A DNA stretch of 64,000 nt from Reichenbachiella versicolor (GCF_003171675.1 NZ_QFZQ01000007.1:186001-250000), one strand, 5' to 3'; counted from the first letter of the stretch, positions 8,112 to 17,271 are shown. Numbers and translations are program-made. The notes: generated from the letters alone by a model not told the origin.

Positions 8112-9596
8112 TTAGAATGTTACCTTGAATGTAACAGCATATTTTCCTTCATAACTTTCAGGAATATTCACTAATACCCCATCTTGTGACAATTCCCATT
8201 CTACATTTCCAAAACCAAGTAACTCCACATTTTTTATTTCCTTTTCAAGTAAACCTTTAGATTCCGCAAAACTTTTTATCCAGAGCTGACCTTCAGGTCT
8301 GGCCATAGAAATAGCATACAAATTTTCACCCTTAGTAGTAAAACGTATATCCTCTACTACAGCGTCTTTATTTTTTCTTTCACTTAAATGACCTTCTACG
8401 ATATCTTGAGGACCTTCTCCGTAGATTTTCCAAGTTCTTGTTCCATATATAGCTTCTCCATTAACTTTTAACCACTCTCCCATTTCTAATAGCCTTTCCT
8501 GTACACCTTGAGGAATCTCACCGTTTGCTCGAGGTGTGATATTGAGCAAGACGGCTCCATTCTTACTGACTACATCAACTAAGAAATCTATAAGGCGATC
8601 CGTAGACTTGTATTGTGGATCTGAAACATCGCACCATGCTCCCCAATCAATCGAATCGTCAGTCAACCATACAAAGTCTTTCTTTTCGCTCATTCTGGAT
8701 CGTTCTAAATCTAGCACAGCACTTCCTTCAGCCATATCTGTAAACTTGTATGTACATACTACTTCTTTGCCCCATTTCTCTGCGCTGTTGTAGTAATTGG
8801 CTAAAAACTGCTGACGATACTTTTCTTCGATAATGTCCATTTTGTTATCAAACCAAATTATATCTGGTTCATACTTAGCCATCAATTCGTCTAATCGAGC
8901 TAACCAATCCTTATGAAATTCCTCTTTAGGGGGATTAGGATAGTCTCCTGTAGCCATTACAAACGACCCTTCTGGTACATATGGTCCATAAAGCCCTTCA
9001 TACTCTGGATCTCCTGCATCTACTTTTTTGTTCCAAGTCGGATACCAAGCATACAACCAATGTCTATGATAGGTCGCTATGAATTTAAGTCCTTTAGCTT
9101 TTACAGCTTTTTCCAGCTCACCGACTATATCACGTTTTGGACCCATTTTTACTGAATTCCATTCTGTGATCTCACTATCCCACATAGCAAATCCATCGGC
9201 ATGTTCTGCAACCGGCCCTGCAAACTGAGCTCCTGCTTTCACGAATAGATCCACCCACTCTTCAGCATTAAATTTTTCCGCAGTGAACATCGGAATGAAG
9301 TCTTTGTAGCCAAACTCATCAAGGGGTCCATAAGTCTCTTCATGATACTTTCTAATCGGGTGCCCTTTTTTATACATGTGTGTAGAATACCATTCGGTCT
9401 TATGTGCAGGTACAGAATATGGTCCCCAGTGGAAATAGATACCAAACTTCATGTCCTTGTACCATTCAGGAACTTCGTATTTCTGAAGTGATTCCCAATT
9501 GGGCTCATATCGGGATACTTTTTTATTATTTCCCGTATGACTACAGCCTCCTAGCCACCATAAAGTACATAGTATTATTAAGATTCTAGCTTTCAT
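8112..9596 (-). CDS. GH29 family alpha-L-fucosidase, lipoprotein
   Basis: GH29 enzymes hydrolyse terminal alpha-linked fucose by a retaining mechanism. The 494-residue protein has a lipoprotein signal with lipobox LGGC (C18). The catalytic barrel starts at about 35 (WYKDMKFGIYFHWGPYSVPA) and contains EHADGFAMWDS and the nucleophile region EPDIIWFDNKMDI (D250 is the likely nucleophile). A C-terminal beta domain extends from about 385. The family often has HHDGF where this protein has EHADGF. It is next to a GH43 gene in the same orientation, suggesting a small fucose- and pentose-containing glycan locus, but there is no SusC/SusD pair in the window. Confidence 0.92.
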   Translation of the reverse strand: MKARILIILCTLWWLGGCSHTGNNKKVSRYEPNWESLQKYEVPEWYKDMKFGIYFHWGPYSVPAHKTEWYSTHMYKKGHPIRKYHEETYGPLDEFGYKDFIPMFTAEKFNAEEWVDLFVKAGAQFAGPVAEHADGFAMWDSEITEWNSVKMGPKRDIVGELEKAVKAKGLKFIATYHRHWLYAWYPTWNKKVDAGDPEYEGLYGPYVPEGSFVMATGDYPNPPKEEFHKDWLARLDELMAKYEPDIIWFDNKMDIIEEKYRQQFLANYYNSAEKWGKEVVCTYKFTDMAEGSAVLDLERSRMSEKKDFVWLTDDSIDWGAWCDVSDPQYKSTDRLIDFLVDVVSKNGAVLLNITPRANGEIPQGVQERLLEMGEWLKVNGEAIYGTRTWKIYGEGPQDIVEGHLSERKNKDAVVEDIRFTTKGENLYAISMARPEGQLWIKSFAESKGLLEKEIKNVELLGFGNVEWELSQDGVLVNIPESYEGKYAVTFKVTF

Positions 9597-9781
9597 TTTT
9601 GCGACTTTTAATTTGTTAACACGACAAAGGTCTACACATAAGACTCAATACTCCATTGGTATATTTTAAGAATAAAAGGGGGATTTAGAATCCACTGAAA
9701 TCAATGGCAATTCCTTAAAAAATCATTGATTAACGCACCCTGAGATCGGTTTCCTGTAGACGGGTCTATGCTAAGTCTATA

Positions 9782-11431
9782 CTATTCGCCCTTTTGGTAT
9801 TCATACTTATCAAACCTTGCATACTGATTACTTGATTCTCCTGAACCAGTAGCATAGAGTCCGGAATAGACCCCATTGAATTTCATAGTTACTTCGTCTG
9901 ATAGAATCGTGTAGTCGAGCTCTCCGCCGATCGGCTTCAATTTGTCTACAGACTCTCCAAAATAAAACTGCACTTTACTCTTATTAACTCTTGCGTGTAA
10001 AATCACCTCTGCTTTTTTATAAGGAACACTTACTTCTTCGGTTTTTACGGGTTCGTCTTTTACCCCTATTTTGGAAGTCACAGTCAGAGTAATTCCATCC
10101 TTACCTTTAAGTAACTGAAAATGACTGGTAGATCTACGATATATCACCAATCCTGCTTTTTCGTTTTCCTTACCAGTTTTGAAAGAAAGCTCAGTTGTGA
10201 CCTGATAGACATGATCAGTAACTCTCATACCAACAAAAGATGGATTGGTAAATTCATTCAAGACTTCCGGTCTGAGTTGAAGCTGTAAACCATCTCCTGT
10301 ACTATACCATTTGCTCTTGGGTGTTCTGAGCATATTCCAATCGAGCCCCAAATCTTCATCTTCAAAGTTGTATTTCAAACTCTTCTCAGGTACGGGGCTC
10401 CAAGGAAGGTTCGGTCGCTTCTGTTCCAATTGCAAACTACCTACACCCGGGTTGTAGATCGGGGTAATGTCATTTTCGGGGTTTCGCATCATACTCACTT
10501 CAGCCAAGAAAGTCTCTCGAGCCAACATTATGAAACCGTCAACAGGTCGCTTACCCAACATTACAGAGTACCAGTTTCCATTCTCATCCTGTACCAAATC
10601 GGCATGTCCCGTCTGATCAATGGGATGAAACGGAGCCAAATGTCTGTGTGTCATGACCGGATTACTATCATTGGGTTTATAAGGACCTCTCAGATTTTTG
10701 CTATTGAAGACGGTCACCGAATGAAAAGAATTAGTTCCTCCCTCGCCTATCAGTAGTAGATACTGACCCTCTACTTTGTAAATATGAGGTCCTTCTGGCC
10801 ATCTTGCATTTGAAGCATATCCAAGAGTCAATTGCGTCTTAGCCCCTATCAACTTACCTGACTTCAGATCAATCTCTTGAAGCCAAATACCGCCCTTGCC
10901 TTTCCACTCCTTACGATCTCCTCCAAGTAGCCCAGTACCTATATAGTAACACCTCCCGTCATCATCCCAAAACAATGAAGGATCGATTCCACGAGCTCCT
11001 TTTCCATTTTCATTCTTTACCCAAATCGGATCAGACCATGGTCCTGCTGGATCTTCAGCGGTCACGTAAAAATTTCCATTACAGCCAATGCAAGTTGTGA
11101 TAACATAAAACAGCCCATCCCTGTATCGAATCGTGGGGGCAAATATGCCATTGGAGTCTTTGACTCCTTTTCCCATATCCAGCTGATCAGATCGATGGAT
11201 GGCATGACCTATTTTTTCCCAATTTACCAGATCCTTACTCCGATGAATCGGAAGGGCCGGATACCACTCAAAAGATGAATTGACTATATAGAAATATTCT
11301 CCTACTCGACAGATAGACGGGTCTGGATAGAAACCTGGGAGAATAGGGTTTCTAAATCTGTCAGGCTGAGCTTTCGCTTCTGAGGAATAAATTAATAGGA
11401 CAACAATAAGTGTGAACAGTGATCTTACCAT
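9782..11431 (-). CDS. GH43 family glycoside hydrolase (xylosidase/arabinofuranosidase type)
   Basis: GH43 enzymes remove xylose, arabinose or galactose residues from plant and algal polysaccharides by inversion. After a signal peptide (about 1-21, cleaved near EAKAQ) the five-bladed propeller starts with NPILPGFYPDPSICRVGEYFY. The likely catalytic residues are D37 (base, in YPDPS), D150 (pKa modulator, in GIDPSLFW) and E213 (acid, in RWPEGPHIY). A C-terminal beta-sandwich (about 335-545), as in xylosidase-type GH43 members, completes the 549 residues. Sequence alone does not fix the sugar. The 185-base gap to the fucosidase gene shows no terminator, so co-transcription is plausible. Confidence 0.92.
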   Translation of the reverse strand: MVRSLFTLIVVLLIYSSEAKAQPDRFRNPILPGFYPDPSICRVGEYFYIVNSSFEWYPALPIHRSKDLVNWEKIGHAIHRSDQLDMGKGVKDSNGIFAPTIRYRDGLFYVITTCIGCNGNFYVTAEDPAGPWSDPIWVKNENGKGARGIDPSLFWDDDGRCYYIGTGLLGGDRKEWKGKGGIWLQEIDLKSGKLIGAKTQLTLGYASNARWPEGPHIYKVEGQYLLLIGEGGTNSFHSVTVFNSKNLRGPYKPNDSNPVMTHRHLAPFHPIDQTGHADLVQDENGNWYSVMLGKRPVDGFIMLARETFLAEVSMMRNPENDITPIYNPGVGSLQLEQKRPNLPWSPVPEKSLKYNFEDEDLGLDWNMLRTPKSKWYSTGDGLQLQLRPEVLNEFTNPSFVGMRVTDHVYQVTTELSFKTGKENEKAGLVIYRRSTSHFQLLKGKDGITLTVTSKIGVKDEPVKTEEVSVPYKKAEVILHARVNKSKVQFYFGESVDKLKPIGGELDYTILSDEVTMKFNGVYSGLYATGSGESSNQYARFDKYEYQKGE

Positions 11432-11530
11432 AGCAATTGACTTAATTATCTAGTTGCTAATTTGGTACTAATCTTATTGTCTGACTGGTGAAAATCCCTG
11501 ACTATTCTACATTTGAACAAATCACCCCCT

Positions 11531-11569
11531 AAAAAAATCAACAAAAGGACGGAACCTGAGTACGTCCTT
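11531..11569 (-). terminator. Terminator of lysC
   Basis: On the minus strand AAGGACG and CGTCCTT form a 7-bp stem with an 11-base loop, 18 bases after the lysC stop. It is followed by TTGTTGATTTTTTT, a good T-run. Confidence 0.75.
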
Positions 11570-11586
11570 CTGTTCTGTCTGAGCAA

Positions 11587-12882
11587 TTAAGCTCTCTTCT
11601 TCTCTTCTGTCATTATTATATGCTTCTTCTCTGGAACATATAATAAGTGATAAACTGCCTCACTTTTTTGTTCAAGGATTACTTCTTCTCTCTGATAGAT
11701 CTGAGATAATGCCTCAGCATTATGAGCTATTACTGTCAAAAGCTCTAAGCCTTCTCTAACATCTATCTCAAATTCTCCTTCTAGCATCTGTACTAGTTTC
11801 TCTACTTTATCGAATTTCTTATCAATACAAATCTGAAAACTAACTGCAGATGTCTGCATCAAATTTGTCTTGATATTTAATTGATCCAAAGCATTGAAAA
11901 TGATGCTTAGCTTTTTCTCATCGATAAACGTAAAGTCGGTGACTTTAAATGAGATAAACACCTGTTTGATCTTCACAATAAACGAAGCAGGGTGCTGCTT
12001 GGCATGTCCTCTGCCGATTACTGTCCCATCGTTTTCAGGTGCAGTAAATGGCCTTACAAAGAGCTTGATTTTATTTTGAGCCAGAGGCTTGATTGTTCTA
12101 GGGTGAATGATAGATGCACCATAATAGGTCATTTCAGCAGCATCCATATATGTCAACTCTGGAATAATAGTAGCTTCTGGCATCTTACGTGGGTCTGCTG
12201 TCATTACTCCTGGTACATCTTTCCATACGGTAACAGATTCAGCTTGTAGACAGGTAGCAAATATTGCCGCACTAAAGTCCGAACCCTCTCTGCCTAATGT
12301 AGTAGTCTTTCCTTGACCGTTTGAACCAATAAAACCTTGAGAAATCACAATACCGTCTTTGGTATGCTGAGGGATTCCGCTTTTGATGTTTCTTTTAGTC
12401 AATTCCCAGTCTACCCTAGAATCTGTGAAGTGATTGTCTGTTCTGACCATTCGTCGTGCATCAATCCACGCAGTTTTCTTCACATTGTCATTCAAGTAAT
12501 GCTTGATAATACGAGTAGAAAGCAATTCCCCCTGACTTACCATTTCACTATAGACCTCAGAGTATCCGTTTCCTTCAGCGCCTTTTAGATAGTCTGCTAT
12601 GGTTTCGAAGATTGATTCTATTCTTTCGAAAAGCTCATGTCCTTCAGGAAGAAGACCTTGTGCAATACTGATATGAAAATCTTTGATATCATTCAATTTA
12701 GTTTGCCAGTCACCTTTGTTGAAAAACAATTCAACGACTTCTTCGAGAGCATTTGTAGTTTTACCCATAGCAGATACTACTACTACCAACTCTTCATCAC
12801 AAAACCTCTTGATTACGCTTGCTACGTTCTTTACTGACTCTGCATCTTTAACTGACGCACCTCCAAATTTGAATACCTTCAT
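11587..12882 (-). CDS. lysC: Aspartate kinase
   Basis: Aspartate kinase phosphorylates L-aspartate, the first step toward lysine, threonine, methionine and diaminopimelate. The 431-residue monofunctional enzyme begins MKVFKFGGASVKDAESVKNV (KFGGxS ATP motif). It contains the TTTLGREGSDFSAA substrate motif and the MTADPR segment typical of the kinase core. Residues from about 300 onward form the regulatory ACT region, suggesting feedback control. A TAnnTTTG element lies about 60 bases upstream and a terminator follows, so it is transcribed alone. Confidence 0.95.
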   Translation of the reverse strand: MKVFKFGGASVKDAESVKNVASVIKRFCDEELVVVVSAMGKTTNALEEVVELFFNKGDWQTKLNDIKDFHISIAQGLLPEGHELFERIESIFETIADYLKGAEGNGYSEVYSEMVSQGELLSTRIIKHYLNDNVKKTAWIDARRMVRTDNHFTDSRVDWELTKRNIKSGIPQHTKDGIVISQGFIGSNGQGKTTTLGREGSDFSAAIFATCLQAESVTVWKDVPGVMTADPRKMPEATIIPELTYMDAAEMTYYGASIIHPRTIKPLAQNKIKLFVRPFTAPENDGTVIGRGHAKQHPASFIVKIKQVFISFKVTDFTFIDEKKLSIIFNALDQLNIKTNLMQTSAVSFQICIDKKFDKVEKLVQMLEGEFEIDVREGLELLTVIAHNAEALSQIYQREEVILEQKSEAVYHLLYVPEKKHIIMTEEKKRA

Positions 12883-12938
12883 GCTAATGCTAGTTATTGT
12901 CTTACCAAAAGAAAGCCACGGCTCTCATCATTGGGGCG

Positions 12939-12946
12939 CAAAATTA
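12939..12946 (-). promoter_or_regulatory. Candidate -7 promoter element of lysC
   Basis: The minus strand reads TAATTTTG followed by GCG, an exact match to TAnnTTTG, about 57 bases before the lysC start. No good -33 element is visible. The remaining gap to 13033 contains nothing else I can name. Confidence 0.4.
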
Positions 12947-13032
12947 AGCTTAAAAGAGGTAATTAGCTAATAGTCAGTAAACCCTAGCTTTGGATATATA
13001 AAAAACTGAAGGGTTATGTGCTTGTTTGACAT

Positions 13033-13341
13033 CTACAAACTTCGATATTTCTCTCGCGTCTTGACTTTCTGAAGTTCTCTTTGAATTACTTCTTGAGCTA
13101 GTATAGTAGCGAGTTCTTCTGGCGGGGCTGTGGTAAGAATGGACTTGAATTTGTCTTCCCCTATATCAATTTTATAAAATGCATTGAGGAGTCGATTGAG
13201 ATCTTTATCGAGAAGGTGTCGGATAATTCTGGTCAGGAGATAAGTAAGGTCAGTCAAGAAAACAGCCTCTGCTAGTTCAGACTCATCCAACTGAAAGTGT
13301 GCTGAAATGAGCTGGCTACAGCTGACTGTTTCCCTATCCAT
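13033..13341 (-). CDS. Small conserved protein encoded downstream of DUF5606
   Basis: This 102-residue protein (from MDRETVSCSQLISAHFQLDE) is largely helical, with a conserved-looking core TRIIRHLLDKDLNRLLNAFYKIDIGEDKFK and a basic C-terminus. I recognise no named family and no catalytic motif. I chose the ATG at 13341, one base after the stop of the upstream gene. A longer reading from 13416 would overlap that gene by more than 70 bases and adds only a Lys-rich stretch. The tight spacing shows it is translated with the DUF5606 gene. Confidence 0.75.
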   Translation of the reverse strand: MDRETVSCSQLISAHFQLDESELAEAVFLTDLTYLLTRIIRHLLDKDLNRLLNAFYKIDIGEDKFKSILTTAPPEELATILAQEVIQRELQKVKTREKYRSL

Positions 13342-13342
13342 T

Positions 13343-13783
13343 TTATTTTTCTTCAGAAGTTTCAGCCTCAGCTTCTTCTTCCTTCTGCTCTTCGAATACT
13401 TCTGGATAACCAGCACTCAATAAGTTGTACCAGTTCACCAACTTCTTGATGTCAGATACATAAACCTGATCTTCGTCGTAGGTAGGAAGTACACTCTTCA
13501 AAAATGATTTCAGCTCTTCAGGATCAGAACTTCCGGTCAATCCTGTATCACCTTCATATTCTGCATGGATAGCTTTCATTACATCTTCCAATGGTTTGGA
13601 ACCTTCAGAGTCTGTAGTGTAGATAGAAATCTCACCTAGCACAGATACTTTAGCATTCATGTTGACAACCATTTTCTTCTTCTTGTCATCCATTGTTTCA
13701 AGAATCATACCTCCTCTAGTCGGTGATACAATACTGAAAAGTCCACCCTTGCCTGATACCGTTGCTATCTCATTAAAATTCAT
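13343..13783 (-). CDS. DUF5606 family protein
   Basis: The 146-residue protein matches the DUF5606 pattern seen across Bacteroidota: an N-terminal half beginning IATVSGKGGLFSIVSPTRGGMILETM, then VLGEISIYTTDSEGSKPLEDV. A short helical region (YVSDIKKLVNWYNLLS) and an acidic Glu-rich tail follow. It has no signal peptide and is probably cytoplasmic. The function is unknown; the first 60 residues resemble a small barrel-like domain, but that is inference. It is the first gene of a two-gene unit with 13033-13341. Confidence 0.82.
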   Translation of the reverse strand: MNFNEIATVSGKGGLFSIVSPTRGGMILETMDDKKKKMVVNMNAKVSVLGEISIYTTDSEGSKPLEDVMKAIHAEYEGDTGLTGSSDPEELKSFLKSVLPTYDEDQVYVSDIKKLVNWYNLLSAGYPEVFEEQKEEEAEAETSEEK

Positions 13784-13832
13784 ATTGCGTGCTTTTTATT
13801 CAGGCTGCTAAAATAATGAATAAACGAAGAGA

Positions 13833-14993
13833 TCAATAAGACTTCTCCAATATCTCGACTGCCACCTCTGGTGTGATATCACCATGTTCTCCTAGCTTGA
13901 CCATTCCTTGTTGTGTCAGACTCTCTGCTGCTTTTTGAGCAAACCCTTCGTAATCTTCTGTGTACTCGCTCAGCTTAGTATCGATGCCTAGCGAGTGATA
14001 AAACTCTTCTATGGCGGTAATAGCATGACTAGCTTTCTCTTCTATATTTCCTGTTTTTACATCCAGTACTCTTTCTGCAAACTGTGCTAGTTTTTCTTTC
14101 TTCTCTTCGAATTTATATTGGTATGCTCTCGGTAATACAATGGCTAAAGTACGTGCGTGATCTACTCCATAATGGGCTGTAATCTCATGCGCGATCATGT
14201 GAACACTCCAATCTGTCGGCACTCCTTTTTGGATCAAACCATTGAGAGCCATCGTGCAAGCCCACATGAAGTTAGCTGCAGCATCATAGTCTGATGGGTC
14301 TGCAGTGATCTTAGGCGCTACCTCTATTAAGCTACTCATGATTCCTTCTGAAAATCTATCTTGTACTAATGCTCCAATTGGGTAGGTCATATACTGCTCT
14401 AATACATGAGTGAAGGCATCTGCTACTCCATTGGCAATTTGTCTTTGAGGTATGCTTTTGACTACGGTAGGGTCACAGATAGAGAATTGAGGAAATAATC
14501 CTGGTCCGCCCATCGCAAGTTTCTTATTGATTTCTTTTCTACTCACAACTGCACCACTGTTCATCTCACTGCCTGTAGCTGGTAGTGTCAATACTGTACC
14601 GAAAGGAAGTCCTTTATTGGTTCTAATTCTCTTAGCTAGAATTTCCCATGGATCATCTCCTTCATATAATGCTGCAGAACTTAAGAATTTGGTTCCGTCA
14701 ATTACCGACCCTCCTCCTACTGCGAGCATGAAATCAATTTTCTCTTCTTTGATGACTTTAAGTGCTTTCATCAAAGTCTCGAACTCAGGATTGGCTTCAA
14801 TGCCTCCAAACTCAACTACATCGTATCCGTCCAGTGCTTCTTTGACTTGATCGTAGACGCCATTTTTCTTGATGCTTCCTCCTCCGTAAAGCATCAATAC
14901 TTTTTGATCTTTTGAAATGAGTGAAGAAAGTTTAGTGATTTGGTTTTTACCAAAAACTAGGTTTACAGGGTTGTATAGTTCGAAATTTTTCAT
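13833..14993 (-). CDS. Iron-containing alcohol dehydrogenase, YqhD/BdhA type
   Basis: This family reduces short- and medium-chain aldehydes to alcohols, usually with NADPH, and protects against reactive aldehydes. The 386-residue protein begins MKNFELYNPVNLVFGKNQI. It has the nucleotide-binding GGGSVIDGTKF loop at 93-103. The metal ligands can be placed by analogy with YqhD at D192, H196, H265 and H279 (ADAFTHVLEQ, DWSVHMIAHE, YGVDHARTLA). All are intact, so an active enzyme is expected. It is flanked by unrelated genes and its physiological substrate cannot be read from context. Confidence 0.93.
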   Translation of the reverse strand: MKNFELYNPVNLVFGKNQITKLSSLISKDQKVLMLYGGGSIKKNGVYDQVKEALDGYDVVEFGGIEANPEFETLMKALKVIKEEKIDFMLAVGGGSVIDGTKFLSSAALYEGDDPWEILAKRIRTNKGLPFGTVLTLPATGSEMNSGAVVSRKEINKKLAMGGPGLFPQFSICDPTVVKSIPQRQIANGVADAFTHVLEQYMTYPIGALVQDRFSEGIMSSLIEVAPKITADPSDYDAAANFMWACTMALNGLIQKGVPTDWSVHMIAHEITAHYGVDHARTLAIVLPRAYQYKFEEKKEKLAQFAERVLDVKTGNIEEKASHAITAIEEFYHSLGIDTKLSEYTEDYEGFAQKAAESLTQQGMVKLGEHGDITPEVAVEILEKSY

Positions 14994-15091
14994 CTATATG
15001 AAATTGAATATCTTAAAATTTAACTGGTTGAAATGGGAGATCATCCCTTTTGATAGAATACATCCCTTATACAAGATTCGACGAGAGAAGG

Positions 15092-16420
15092 TTACTTTGA
15101 TTTCTCAATTAAGTTTTGATCCAAGTTCTTAGTGGCTTTAGCTCCCAGTTTTTTCATTTTTTCGGCTCTGGTCACCAAATTACCTGTACCGTCATATAGT
15201 TTCTTGGCAGCTTCTTGATAGGTTTTTTGGGTAGTATTTAATTGTACTCCCACTTTCTTGATATCCTCTACGAAGGCTACAAATTTATCATACATCTTAC
15301 CTCCTTCACTGGCTATTTCGATGGCATTTCTATTCTGATATTCTTGCTTCCAAATACTGGAAATAGTTCTCAGTGTAGCGATCAAAGTAGCTGGACTTAC
15401 TATGACGATATTCTTTGCGTAGGCATCATTGAATAGTTCTGGATCTCTTTGGACTGCTAGGGAGAAAGCTGGCTCTACTGGTACAAACATCAATACAAAA
15501 TCAAGTCCTTCTACTCCGTATAAGTGTTGGTAGTTCTTTTCGCTTAGTCCTTTAATATGAGTTCTTAGTGATAAAAGGTGTGTTTTAAGCTCTGCTTCCT
15601 TTTCCTTTTCATCTTCTAGATTGATAAATCTCTCATAAGCAATCAATGACACCTTAGAATCTACTATTATATTCTTGTGATCTGGAAGTTTGACTACGAC
15701 GTCTGGCTGAAACCTTTGTCCGTCTTCATTGGTCAATGACTCTTGGATAAAATACTCTCTTCCTTTCTCTAGACCTGACTTCTCAAGGATACTTTCTAAT
15801 ATGAATTCTCCCCAGTTACCTTGAGCTTTAGTATCTCCTTTGAGAGCTTTGACTAGGTTTTCTGCTTCTTTGGTGATTCGTTGGTTAAGCTCTTTGAAGC
15901 CGACTATTTGCTCCTTGAGAGCAGAATTCCTAGCGATACTTTCTTTATTGGTTTCTTCGACTCTCTTTTCGAAGTTGATGATTTTTTCCCCTAGGGGTTT
16001 CAACAGATCATGTATCTGTACCTTGTTTTGATCTGTAAACTTCTTAGACTTTTCTTCAAAGATTTCATTAGCTAGGTTCTTAAATTCGTGAGTAAACTTC
16101 TCTCGAATTCCATCCAATTCTTCTTTTTGTTCAGTGAGCTTCTTTTGAAGGTTTTCGAAGTTAGCTTGAAGCCGTGTCTTGTCACTGTTCAAGATAATAA
16201 CCTGCTCACGCTCTTTTTTAAGGTCTTGATTGATTTTAGATACATCATTATTGAGTGCGGTGGTTCGCTCTTTCTCTGATCGTAGTTGAAACTCCAACTC
16301 ATTAACTGCTTGCTGGCCTATTCCTGCATTCTTTTCAACATTCAATTTTGCAATCAAAAACCCAGCGCCTCCGCCTATAGCCACGCCTACTAAAAGAAAA
16401 ATTATCTGATACATCTCCAT
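15092..16420 (-). CDS. rmuC: DNA recombination protein RmuC
   Basis: RmuC family proteins limit DNA rearrangements at inverted repeats and carry a PD-(D/E)XK-like nuclease core; the precise activity is not firmly defined. The 442-residue protein has one N-terminal transmembrane helix (IIFLLVGVAIGGGAGFLIA) and a long coiled coil (about 30-185). The conserved core is present, with GNWGEFILESILEKSGLEKGREY, QRFQPDVVVKLPDHKNIIVDSKVSLIAYE and VLMFVPVEPAF. A TAnnTTTG element lies only five bases upstream of the ATG, so the mRNA may be nearly leaderless. Confidence 0.93.
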   Translation of the reverse strand: MEMYQIIFLLVGVAIGGGAGFLIAKLNVEKNAGIGQQAVNELEFQLRSEKERTTALNNDVSKINQDLKKEREQVIILNSDKTRLQANFENLQKKLTEQKEELDGIREKFTHEFKNLANEIFEEKSKKFTDQNKVQIHDLLKPLGEKIINFEKRVEETNKESIARNSALKEQIVGFKELNQRITKEAENLVKALKGDTKAQGNWGEFILESILEKSGLEKGREYFIQESLTNEDGQRFQPDVVVKLPDHKNIIVDSKVSLIAYERFINLEDEKEKEAELKTHLLSLRTHIKGLSEKNYQHLYGVEGLDFVLMFVPVEPAFSLAVQRDPELFNDAYAKNIVIVSPATLIATLRTISSIWKQEYQNRNAIEIASEGGKMYDKFVAFVEDIKKVGVQLNTTQKTYQEAAKKLYDGTGNLVTRAEKMKKLGAKATKNLDQNLIEKSK

Positions 16421-16424
16421 GTAG

Positions 16425-16432
16425 CAAATCTA
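16425..16432 (-). promoter_or_regulatory. Candidate -7 promoter element of rmuC
   Basis: The minus strand reads TAGATTTG, an exact TAnnTTTG match, five bases before the rmuC ATG. Transcription starting about seven bases downstream would yield a leaderless or nearly leaderless message. No -33 partner is seen, so confidence is modest. Confidence 0.33.
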
Positions 16433-16453
16433 GGGAGACGTGACTTTCTATTA

Positions 16454-16780
16454 CTAATTCGAGTCCAAGAAACTCTCCAAATCGTCGAGCTTGCTGGTCC
16501 AAAACTTTTGATAGAGATTCATCCAGTCTTGCACGTGTCGTAGACTTTCTGCTTTGGCATAGCAATAACTCTCCCGTCCTTTCTTTTCTATCTTCAGCAG
16601 ATCAGCGTCTTGAAGGATTTTGATATGCTTAGTAATAGCTTGTCTGGAAGCGGGAAACTTGTCACTGATTTCGTTGATCGTAAGGCTAGCTGATACTATG
16701 GCCAAGAGATAAATAATCTCCCGACGCGTAGGATCAGCTATGGCCTTGAATAATTTGTCTAAATCTGGTTTATTGGGCAT
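16454..16780 (-). CDS. ArsR family transcriptional regulator
   Basis: The 108-residue protein is a winged helix regulator: MPNKPDLDKLFKAIADPTRREIIYLL is the standard ArsR-family start, and INEISDKFPASRQAITKHIKIL holds the recognition helix. No metal-binding Cys or His cluster is visible, which fits the AHSA1-linked subgroup rather than metal sensors. I place the start at 16780. A longer reading to 16864 would be largely inside the upstream gene. The 5' end overlaps the AHSA1-domain gene by 11 bases, so the two are translationally coupled. Paired dyads upstream of the operon suggest autoregulation. Confidence 0.9.
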   Translation of the reverse strand: MPNKPDLDKLFKAIADPTRREIIYLLAIVSASLTINEISDKFPASRQAITKHIKILQDADLLKIEKKGRESYCYAKAESLRHVQDWMNLYQKFWTSKLDDLESFLDSN

Positions 16781-17183
16781 GGATCGAAGATAAGTATTCA
16801 TCCAATGATGCAAAACATTTGTTCCAGCCTTCATTGAAGCTCGCGAAAAAGTTAGGTGCAGCATCAGCGTAGTTTTCTATTCCCCAGTGCTTGAGATCTA
16901 GCACGGTAGTATCTCCATCTTGGGTCAAGATCCAAGATACGCTAGTCTCTGTAGTCGTCCCTCCTACAATCCAAGTATAGTCCAGTTGATTGGGTTTGGA
17001 TACTTCTTTTACCTCTCCTGTGACGGTGCACTTAGGATCTTGAAAAGTGTAGTTATATCCTACCTCGGCTTTGAAATCGGCTTTCAAAAACCATTCGGAT
17101 ATTTTCTCTTGATCTGAAATAGCTTCCCATACTTTCTCTATTGGATGGTTAAACTTCTTGTTGAGTGTGATAGTGTTTTCCAT
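16770..17183 (-). CDS. SRPBCC/AHSA1-domain protein
   Basis: The 137-residue protein is a START-like hydrophobic-cavity protein of the AHSA1 (Aha1 C-terminal like) group. It begins TITLNKKFNHPIEKVWEAISDQEKISEWFLKADF and contains TYTWIVGG-like and VLDLKHWGIENY segments. Such proteins bind small hydrophobic ligands, but no specific ligand or enzyme activity is established for most. Pairing with an ArsR gene is a very common arrangement for this family and suggests a shared response. Confidence 0.9.
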   Translation of the reverse strand: MENTITLNKKFNHPIEKVWEAISDQEKISEWFLKADFKAEVGYNYTFQDPKCTVTGEVKEVSKPNQLDYTWIVGGTTTETSVSWILTQDGDTTVLDLKHWGIENYADAAPNFFASFNEGWNKCFASLDEYLSSIHAQ

Positions 17184-17207
17184 TTTTTTATCGATTTTGT
17201 TTTAAAT

Positions 17208-17265
17208 GCAACCTTATAGTTGCTAAAGTAGATCAAGAACAATAATTAAGCAACCTTTTGATTGC
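17208..17265 (-). promoter_or_regulatory. Pair of 16-bp dyad elements upstream of the AHSA1-arsR operon
   Basis: GCAACCTTATAGTTGC (17208-17223) and GCAACCTTTTGATTGC (17250-17265) are two copies of one imperfect palindrome, identical at 13 of 16 positions. Their starts are 42 bases apart, four helical turns, so both lie on the same DNA face. They lie 25-82 bases upstream of the operon start, where an ArsR operator is expected. Confidence 0.55.
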
Positions 17266-17271
17266 ATTTAA

